From: Echiichthys vipera
Lineage: Eukaryota > Chordata > Actinopteri > Perciformes > Trachinidae
DNA length: 64,000 nucleotides
Direction of reading: 5' to 3'
Assembly: GCA_963691815.1 (NCBI GenBank)
Contig: OY829646.1
Span: 4,947,152 to 5,011,151, forward strand
Shown here: in pieces, positions 56,064 to 64,000 of the stretch
How the letters are laid out: every line of letters begins with the position of its first letter
Numbering within the stretch: position 1 is the stretch's first letter
The notes under the pieces: generated by a model
Seen by the model: the letters and a program-made list of their open reading frames with translations, nothing else
Databases searched by the model: none
What the model was told of the DNA's origin: nothing
Position numbers and translations under genes: made by a program

Positions 56064-57513
56064 GCCAGGCCCACACTAGCTGATTTTTCAAATCTTAACA
56101 GATGTTATAGATGAGAGAGATCCCACATAGCAACATGTAATGATGAATATAAATAAATATAAATAACAGTTTGGTTCATAAAGTGTGTGGAGAGCAATGA
56201 TTTGGAAAACAACACACAAACGTGACTTTAGAGTAAACTGGCGTCTGTGCTTGCCTAGATCCAGACCGATGAATCCGCCCACTCCACAGTTAACTGAAAA
56301 TGTAAACTAATGTGAACTAGTTGACACTCCTGTCTGATACCAGAAGGAGGGAAAAAAAAGATAAAACTATGGATGAAAGTCAGTGTGAACATGGACATGT
56401 TAGAGCGAGCTGGAGGTGAGTAAAAATCATCACATACATCACAGTTGGTGAGTATATATCGGAATGCAGGAGGATTCAAAGTAAATACTGGTTGATAAGC
56501 CGTGAATCTGCTATCATTCTTTCCCACGTGACTGTGTCCTCTGCGATCATCACTCACGACAGGATATCAGAAAGTAAATAATTACTATTATTAATTATAA
56601 TATTGAACATGTTTAATGTTTGTGATTTGAAATCGGTGCAGCTTAGAAAAATACTCTTGGCAAACCTCACACAACAGGAAAATCTGGTAGATAATCTTTA
56701 GAAACATCAAAAAATCAGGGCTCTGCTGGACCCAAAATCGTCTTCTTGTGCAGTGTGTACCTGATATTAAAGGCTATCTGCACAATAGCTGTAGTGTCAT
56801 GAGTATACTCCCGTACACAAAAAAACGAGAATAGTACATTTGTTCTGTAAGAATTTCTGAAAAACACCCCCATTATGTTTCTTTGGGGTTTCTATCCTTA
56901 CAGAAACACATAATAGACATGCACTCAGCTCTCCAGAGCTCACAGGAATGAACAGAACATGCACTAAAGTACATACATGCACACATACAGTAACAATTAC
57001 TTCAGAATCCTACAGGCTGGATTGGCACTCAAGTGTGAGCAGAGTTACAATCCCATCATCATAAATCTATATGCCAACCACGGAGCAGCATTTTTGAGCA
57101 ATCCACAGCAAGCAGGCGAAACGCACACACACACACACACACGCACACACGCACACACGCACACACATATTCACACCACATACCACAGTGAGGCTGCAGG
57201 GTATTTCGTCTCCTGCATGTATCACTTCAAAAATAAGCATCAGAGCTAAGAGCCATTAGGCCACAACCACAGTTTCTCCTTTAACTGCCATTAGAAAGCT
57301 AGTTCCAGCACAGCCACTCAATAGCCTGTCTGTCTCTGTGCCTCAGCTGGCTGTGGACACGTCCACTCATGCCAAGCAAACCTCCCACCACACTGCCCTG
57401 TCACATTTTATTAGCAGTTACTGATAGAGGAAGAATTATAAAGGCTCTTTGTCTACACTTCTAATGGGTTTTAGACAATGTATTTGTGAAATGTGAAAAC
57501 AGGATGGACTTAA
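56064..57513. other. Unassigned intergenic
   Basis: No gene. Contains a (CA)n at 57121-57168. Confidence 0.35.
57121..57168. repeat. (CA)n microsatellite with CG interruptions
   Basis: CA repeat with three CG variants. Confidence 0.93.
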
Positions 57514-57676
57514 AGTGTAATTCCAGCGTAAAATCCTCACAGGGTGTAGGCAATTTTTTCCGGGAAACAACAATTAATGGAAATACACGGACAGTCGCAA
57601 ACAGTCGCTTACAGCCGAATGCGGCTAACATTGATTAGCTCGGTGCAGCAGAGTGAACACATTAAAACAGCTTTTG
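57514..57676. mobile_element. TTAA-type foldback MITE, left half only
   Basis: After TTAA (57510-57513) comes AGTGTAATTCCAGCGTAAAA, and the match to the 55378 copy continues to ATTAAAACAGCTTTT near 57676, where it is lost. Truncated. Confidence 0.8.
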
Positions 57677-58429
57677 ACAGATGTCACAAGACCCATGTCG
57701 TGAGTTAATACTAAGAAGTTATAATGTGTTGTTTACATAAGCTCTGTTTCAAAAAATGGCTCTCACATCATTTAGGTCACTCCTGTTCGTCACAATAACC
57801 CCACCCCCAGCCCCAGACATTGCAGACTTGTGGCTAGATATATATAACCAGCTAAATAACAGAGCTGTCTCTAGCCTGTTTAGTGTAAAGTTTAAACAAA
57901 AAAGTGTAGTATTATACAATCATTATAACATCTTTGGTGTAAATATGGAAATATTTTATATGTAAAATAATTTTCTCTGATAGGATTTTTTTGTTGTTTA
58001 TATAGATATTGCTATACTTTCAAACATGTAAACTGTTTTAAACTGTCAGGCACTATTAAAGACTTTATTCTTTATGTTTTCTTATCTTTCATAGTTAACA
58101 ATCAACAGGGTACTTCGGCAGTTGTTAATCATTCTATCAAAGTTACAATGAACAGCTGGTAAACTACACAAAATATAACATGAAGCAGGGAGGGGGCTTC
58201 TCACCTTAGACTGCAATTTTTCTGCCATTCCTGGCAGTTATCTGTGGTGACTGGGAGTTACACAGCAATTTACAGTGACAATAACTGCCGCTAATCCCAC
58301 TTTTCATGCAGTGGCAATAATCGCAAGATCTCGTGTTATCTATGGGGGACATTTTCTGCAGCAGGAGTTGGGCCTCCTGTACAGCTACACGGCAGGGTGA
58401 ATGCAAATGTTTATACTTGTCGTTCCTAG
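57677..58429. other. Unassigned intergenic
   Basis: No gene recognised. Confidence 0.35.
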
Positions 58430-59411
58430 AGTCTCCAAAAATAGAATGGGAGGCAGAGCCTTCAGCTACCAAGCTCCTCTCCTGTGGAACCAACTCCAAA
58501 GTGTTATTCGGGAGGCAGGCACTGTCCCCATATTTAAGAGTAAATTCAAAACGTTCCTCTGATAAAGCTTACAGCTAGGGCTTACGAACCCTTAGCTATG
58601 TTGTTATTTTAAAGATGATTTTGTTCTGCTTAATTCTGCTGCTATAGGCCTAGTCTGCCGGGGATAATACTTTTCCTGCTACTCTGAGCTTCTCTCCTCT
58701 CTGTCTGTATCATTCATGTCTCATCAGTGCATGTTACTAATTCTGTGTGCTTTGTCGTCACTCAGGTCTCTGCTGTTCGTGGGGGTGCCTGCTGCCGTGG
58801 TCCTGCATGATGCTTCCTGCAACTGTTATAACTATTAGTCATATAAACTATCATTAGTCTTATAAATTATAACATTTGTAGCCATAAAAACACCATTAAT
58901 GGTATGTCTCGCTGTATCGCAGCTGCTATTGCCAATACTCATCATTGATCATGTTTGCCACCTTAATTATTATTGTCATTTTCATATTCTATCACCTTAA
59001 CTGTGCTTGTTTTGACTATTCTGCTGTATTAACGGCTATAACATATAAGTCATATTCACATTACTATAGATATTGTTATAGTTACTGTTACGCTTTGGTT
59101 GCTTGCATCTCTGAAAGTGTGTCTGTCTGTCTCTCTCTATCCATATGTCCTTCCTTTCTCTCTTTCTCTCTCCTTTTCTTCCTCCTCAACCAGTGCAGAC
59201 AGATGTCCGTCCTCCACAGAGTTGGGTCCGTCCGACGTTCCCGCCTGTTATAGGGAAGGTTTTCGTTGCCATTGTACTCAATGGGGGAATTGTTGGGTCT
59301 TTGTAAATCATAAATAAGTCATGGAGTGTGGTCTATACCCACTCTGTAAAGTGTCTTGAGATAACTTTTGTTATGATTTGGCACTATAAATAAAATGTAA
59401 TTTAATTTAAT
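58430..59411 (+). mobile_element. L2-type LINE 3' end (C-terminus plus 3' UTR)
   Basis: Starts within the last coding stretch (GGCAGAGCCTTCAGCTACC, encoding GRAFSYQ-like sequence) and runs through the 3' UTR shared with 10186-10838 to an AATTTAATTTAATTG tail. Heavily 5' truncated. Its right edge is the insertion point of the next LINE. Confidence 0.9.
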
Positions 59412-59420
59412 TGAATCATT
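59412..59420. repeat. Candidate TSD, left copy
   Basis: TGAATCATT, repeated at 62824-62832 just after the (GATGA)n tail of the LINE. Confidence 0.7.
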
Positions 59421-62009
59421 CACTCATTCCCTACCTGGAGTAAGCAATCCACCGGTTTCCTGCTAAGAGCCATGGCCTCAGATTTAGAGATGCTGATCCT
59501 CATCCCAGCCGTTTCACACTCGGCTGCGAACCGATCCAGTGAGTGCTGAAGGTCACTGACCGACGATGCCATCAGGACCACATCATCTGCGAAAAGCAGA
59601 GACGAGATCCTCAGCCCACCGAACTGCAACCCCTCCCCACCATGACTACGCCTTGAAATCCTGTCCATGAAAATCACGAACAGGATTGGTGACAAAGCGC
59701 ACCCCTGGCGGAGGCCAACCCCCACCGGAAACGAATCCGACTTACTCCCGAGGATCCGGACACAGCTCTCACTTTGGGTGTACAGAGATTGGATGGCCCA
59801 CAGAAGTGACCCCCTCACCCCATACTCCCGCAGCACCTCCCACAGTATCTCCCTAGGAACCCGGTCATATGCCTTCTCCAAATCCACAAAACACATGTAG
59901 ACTGGATGAGCATATTCCCAGGCCCCCTCCAGGATCCTTGCGAGAATGAAGAGCTGGTCCGTTGTTCCACGTCCAGGACGGAATCCACATTGTTCCTCTT
60001 CAATCTGAGGTTCGACTATAGGACGAACCCTCCTTTCCAGCACCTTGGAGTAGACTTTACCAGGGAGGCTGAGTAGTGTGATACCCCTGTAGTTGGCACA
60101 CACCCTCTGGTCCCCCTTTTTAAAAAGAGGAACCACCACCCCGGTCTGCCACTCCCTTGGCACTGTCCCAGACAAGTGCCAACGCAATGTTGAAGAGGCG
60201 TGTCAACCAAGACAGCCCCTCCCAACCCAAAGTTTTCAGCATTTCTGGACGAATCTCATCAACCCCTGGGGCTTTGCCACTGTGGAGTTGTTTGACTACC
60301 TCAGTGACTTCCGCCAGGGATATTGACAATGATTCCCCATCAGCCTCCAGCTCTGCCTCTACAAAAGAGGGCGTGTTAGTCGGATTAAGGAGTTCCTCAA
60401 AGTGCTCCTTCCACCGCCCGATCACCTCTTCGGCTGAGGTCACCAGCGTCCCGTCTTTACTGTAAACAGCTTGGACGGTTCCCCGTTTCCCCCTCCTGAG
60501 ATGTCGAATGGTTTTCCAGAAGCACCTTGGTGCCGCCCGAAAGTCCTTCTCCATGGCTTCTCCGAACTCCTCCCACACCCGCTGCTTTGCCTCTGACACA
60601 GCAGAGGCTGCAGCCCTTTTGGCCTGTCGGTACCTTGCAACTGCCTCCGGAGTCTTCTGGGATAGCATATCCCGGAAGGCCTCCTTCTTCAGTCGGACAG
60701 CTTCCCTGACCACCGGTGTCCACCACGGTGTTCGAGGGTTACCGCCCCTTGAGGCACCTAAGACCTTGAGGCCACAGCTCACCGCTGCAGCTTCAGCAAT
60801 GGAAGCTTTGAACATTGCCCACTCCGGTTCAATGCCCCCAACCTCCACAGGGATGCCAGAAAAGCTCCGCCGGAGGTGTGAGTTGAAGATCTCTCGGACA
60901 GGGGCCTCCTCCAGACGTTCCCAGTTCACCCGCACTACTCGTTTGGGTTTACCTGGTCTGTCCAGAATCTTCCCCCATCCTCTGATCCAACTCATCACCA
61001 GATGGTGATCAGTTGACAGCTCTGCCCCTCTCTTCACCCGAGTGTCCAAAACATGCGGCCTCAGATCAAATGATACGATCACAAAATCGATCATCGACCT
61101 TTGGCCTAGGGTGCTCTGGTACCACGTACACTTATGAGCATCCTTATGTTCGAACATGGTGTAAGTTATAGATAATCCGTGACTAGCACAGAAGTCTAAT
61201 AACTGACGACCACTCGGATTTAGATCAGGGAGGCCGTTCCTCCCAATCACGCCTCTCCAGGTGTCTCCATCATTGCCCACGTGGGCGTTGAAGTCTCCCA
61301 GCAGAACTATTGAGTCCCCTACTGGAGCCCCATGCAGGACTCCATTCAGGGTCTCCAAGAAGGCCGAATACTCTGAACTGCTGTTTGGTGCATATGCACA
61401 AACAACAGTCAGAGTTTTCCCCCCTACCACCCGCAGGCGTAAGGAGGCGACCCTCTCGTCCACCGGGGTAAACTCCAACACCGCGGCGCTCAACCGGGGG
61501 TTTGTGAGTATCCCCACACCCGCCCGGCGCCTCACACCCTGGGCAACTCCAGAGAAGAATAGTGTCCAACCCCTATCCAGGAGAACGGTTTCAGAACCGA
61601 GACTGTGTGTGGAGGTAAGCCCCACCAGATCTAACTGGTAGCGCTCCACCTCCCGCACAAGCTCCGGCTCCTTCCCCGACAGAGAGGTGACATTCCACGT
61701 CCCAAGAGCCAGCTTTTGCTGCCCGTGTCTGGTCCGTCGAGGCCCCTCACCTTCACTGCCACCCGTGCAGCAGCGCACCCGACCCAAGTGGTTCCTCCTG
61801 CGAGTGGTGGGCCCACAGGATGGAGAGGAGGGAGGTGCCACGTCACTTTTTCGGGCTGTGCCCGGCCGGGCTCCGTGGCAAACCCGGCCACCAGGCGCTC
61901 GCCGGCGAGCCCTCCGTCTGGGCCTGGCTCCAGACGGGGGCCCCGGGCTTCCTCCGGGCAGGGTCTCTCTTCCTCTTTGTTGTTTGTCCATTGAGTCTTT
62001 GTGAACCAT
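59420..62009 (-). pseudogene. APE endonuclease and reverse transcriptase of the inverted LINE part
   Basis: From about 62009 leftward comes a basic Pro-rich N-terminus, then the endonuclease (GTWNVTSLSGKEPELVREVE, VVCAYAP, VLLGDFNAHVG, STDHHLV), a long linker (WKTIRHLRRGKRG, WKEHFEELLNP, SGKAPGVDEIRPEML), and the RT in a shifted frame from about 60187 (WQTGVVVPLFKKGDQ, NYRGITLLSLPGKVYSKVLE, GFRPGRGTTDQL, FVDLEKAYDRVP, LRQGCALSPILFVIFMDRIS, LLFADDVVLM). Only one frameshift, near 60185, breaks about 860 codons, so apart from the inversion the copy is young. The chain ends at the inversion breakpoint. Confidence 0.93.
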
Positions 62010-62823
62010 TCTTAGTCCGGCCCCTCGCCTGAGACCACTTTGCCATGGGAGACCCTACCAGGAGCATTAAGCTCCAGACAACACAGCCCTCAGGTTCACA
62101 GGGACACACAAACCTCTCCACCACGATAAGGTGATGGTTCCCGGAGAGGTTGCTTACTCCAGGTAGGGAATGAGTCCTTACCCCAAGTGAAGGAGTTCAA
62201 GTACCTCGGGATCATGTTCACGAGTGAGGGGACGATGGAGCGTGAGTTTGGCCGGAGAATCGGAGCAGCGGGGGCGGTGTTGCAGTCGCTCTACCGCACC
62301 GTTGTGACGAAAAGAGAGCTGAGCCGGAAGGCAAAGCTCTCGATCTACCGGTCAATCTTCGTTCCTACCCTCACCTATGGTCATGAAAGTTGGGTCATGA
62401 CCGAAAGAACGAGGTCCCGAGTACAAGCGGCCGAAATGGGTTTTCTCAGGAGGGTGGCTGGAGTCTCCCTTAGAGATAGGGTGAGAAGTTCAGCCATCCG
62501 TGAGGAACTCGGAGTAGAGCCGCTGCTCCTTAGCGTTGAAAGGAGCCAGTTGAGGTGGTTCGGGCATCTAGTAAGGATGCCCCCTGGGCGCCTCCCTAGG
62601 GAGGTGTTCCAGGCACGTCCAGCTGGGAGGAGGCCTCGGGGAAGACCCAGGACTAGGTGGAGAGATTATATCTCCACACTGGCCTGGGAACGCCTCGGGA
62701 TCCCCCAGTTAGAGCTGGTTAATGTGGCCCGGGAAAGGGAAGTTTGGGGTCCCCTGCTAAAACTGCTGCCCCCGCGACCCGACCCCGGATAAGCGGATGA
62801 AGATGAGATGAGATGAGATGAGA
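59421..62823. mobile_element. GATGA-tailed APE LINE with 5' inversion
   Basis: One insertion in two opposed parts. The 3' part (62150-62823, plus strand) ends in GGATAAGCGGATGAAGATGA and (GATGA)n. The 5' part (59421-62149) lies on the minus strand and contains the element's 5' UTR, endonuclease and most of the reverse transcriptase. The 25 bases at 62150-62174 occur inverted at 59423-59447, so the breakpoint sequence is present in both parts. A 9-bp TGAATCATT flanks the whole. This is the arrangement produced by twin priming during target-primed reverse transcription. Clade: I/Nimb- or RTE-like, not settled. Confidence 0.92.
62187..62792 (+). pseudogene. C-terminal part of the same LINE protein, opposite strand
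   Basis: About 200 uninterrupted codons: FKYLGIMFTSEGTMEREFGR, LSIYRSIFVPTLTYGHESWV, AAEMGFLRRVAGVSLRDRVR, SQLRWFGHLVRMPPGRLPRE, GRPRTRWRDYIS. It continues, at the protein level, exactly where the minus-strand RT stops (LLQVGNE), and is separated from it only by the inversion. The fragment at 31618-31900 is a near-identical copy of the end. Confidence 0.93.
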
Positions 62824-62832
62824 TGAATCATT
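62824..62832. repeat. Candidate TSD, right copy
   Basis: TGAATCATT, matching 59412-59420. Part of it could be tail sequence (TGA), so the duplication might be slightly shorter. Confidence 0.65.
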
Positions 62833-62849
62833 AATTTTTAAATCATAAA

Positions 62850-63068
62850 GCCCGAAGAAAACATTGTTGAAATCTTCTCTTCTGACACAATGGTTTAATC
62901 ACTGTTTTTTTCACATAATAAAGGTTTTTGTTGAAGTGCCTTGGTTATTTAAAACAACATGCTAGTACAGCAGTGGTATAGCCACAAAGGGTATTCTATC
63001 AAATTCTGAACAGTAAAAAATAACAATATTTCAGAATAAATCAAGAATTAATACGTTGTGCTCTAATT
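62850..63068 (+). mobile_element. Tc1-like transposon terminus, inverted relative to 8103-8340
   Basis: GAAGAAAAC then GAAATCTTCTCTTCTGACAC, AATAAAGGTTTTTGTTG, CATGCTAGTACAGCAGTGGT and AATAAATCAAGAATTAATAC match the reverse complement of 8103-8340 in order. The outer end is diverged and no TA boundary is certain. Confidence 0.75.
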
Positions 63069-64000
63069 TTGATGCTGCTAAAATGTTATGAGAGCCAGTT
63101 ATTGTCTCAGTTTTGCGCGTTGAGACTGAAACTAAACTACAAAGATATTGAATATTGGACTAACATTCATCAGGTGGACAAAACACAACCAGGTCTAAGA
63201 AAACAGTTATTTTCTAACACATTAGGATTTGTGCTAACTCTCTTTTTACTACTGACACATGGAATGATCTTACTGTATTTTGAATCATAATAAATCCAGT
63301 TTGTACATCTGAAACTAATAACAGAATATTAAAGCCTGGAAGCTGCCCTCTGTGAAGAGCCCTCTTCTCTGGGCTGAACACTAGTCGCCATCGGTCTTCA
63401 GCATCACTCTCATCCATCTTCTCAAATCATCTTATTACATTTGTTTCACTTAGACGGGATGGAAGTGAATGTCTCCGTTGAAATGCAGCCGAGCCGGCAG
63501 CGTGCATAACTGCAGATTTAAGTCGGTTTGAGGCAGCAGGCCTGTGTTAGACCTTAGGGAAATGATAGAATTAAAAGTCGCTCTTGTCTCATTCGCCTCC
63601 AATGCAGGTAAAAATGATATCCCTGCTAATGTGTCAAGGCTGTGCGATAAAACAAAATTATGGCAGTTTTGCTGTTAGTGTGATGCTTTTTCACCCGCCC
63701 TTCTAGACAAGAGAGAGTGTTGATGAACAGTGCAGAGAATATGAAATATGCAAAGGGAGAAAGCCAGTGAAAACAGCCTTGATAAGTCACAACCGCAGAG
63801 AGACAGAGACAGAAATTGGGGCCTCAGACCAAGTTGTTGCTGCTGGCCGCACTGCTGTGATGTCTCCTACCTGCATCATGTTCTGTATTTGTGACTCAGA
63901 CCTCTGTCAGACAATGGGCAAGAACTGGCGTCTCCCCGCCTGTGACAGGAGACACGCAGAATGCAATTGGACTTGTTTCCATGTGCTAACTGGACGTTTT
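63069..64000. other. Unassigned intergenic
   Basis: No gene or repeat recognised to the end of the window. Confidence 0.35.

Overview
The window is vertebrate, almost certainly teleost fish, nuclear DNA. The evidence is AT-rich intergenic sequence, very long (CA)n/(GT)n microsatellites, and a mix of Rex1/Babar, L2 (Maui-like), L1/Tx1-like, R4/Rex6-like and a GATGA-tailed APE LINE, together with Tc1, PIF/Harbinger and foldback MITE families typical of ray-finned fish. I found no convincing host protein-coding exon, tRNA, rRNA or CRISPR array. The stretch reads as a gene desert, or one large intron, filled with mobile elements.

Layout. 1-3.3 kb: a dispersed repeat pair, microsatellites and an L2 3' end. 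3.3-4.9 kb: a nearly intact Tc1/mariner with DD38E spacing. 5-10 kb: SINE, old Tc1 and TTAA-flanked MITE fragments and two long dinucleotide arrays. 10.2-14.6 kb: a nearly full-length, decayed L2 LINE on the minus strand, followed by a 49-bp minisatellite. 16.8-17.5 kb: a MITE split by another insertion. 19.2-22.35 kb: an internally deleted Rex1 LINE, then a 5'-truncated R4/Rex6-type LINE that carries its own small insertion. 22.36-26.6 kb: a 4.2-kb DNA transposon with its own TIRs and an intron-containing transposase-like gene of an unusual family. 26.6-31.9 kb: SINE, Tc1, a Harbinger nested in a foldback element, and LINE tails. 33.5-35.6 kb: a very old LINE. 36.2-36.5 kb: a TA-flanked MITE. 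37.35-43.13 kb: a full-length L1-like LINE with a 15-bp target duplication. 44.7-47.0 kb: a MITE and a solo LTR with a 4-bp target duplication. 51-52 kb: 9-bp minisatellites next to an inverted repeat. 52.7-56.1 kb: a 5'-truncated Rex1 copy and a full-length MITE. 58.4-63.1 kb: an L2 3' end, an APE LINE with a twin-priming type 5' inversion, and a Tc1 remnant.

How the parts work together. The autonomous-type elements (L2, L1-like, Rex1, R4-like, the GATGA-tailed LINE, Tc1 DD38E and the 22-26 kb transposon) encode, or once encoded, their own mobilisation enzymes. The SINEs and MITEs encode nothing and would have depended on such enzymes in trans. The SINE 3' tail matches the GATGA-tailed LINE, which suggests one such partnership. 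All coding copies here carry lesions, so none is expected to be active as it stands. The least described item is the 22,363-26,596 transposon. Family names rest on recalled protein motifs and were not checked by search.
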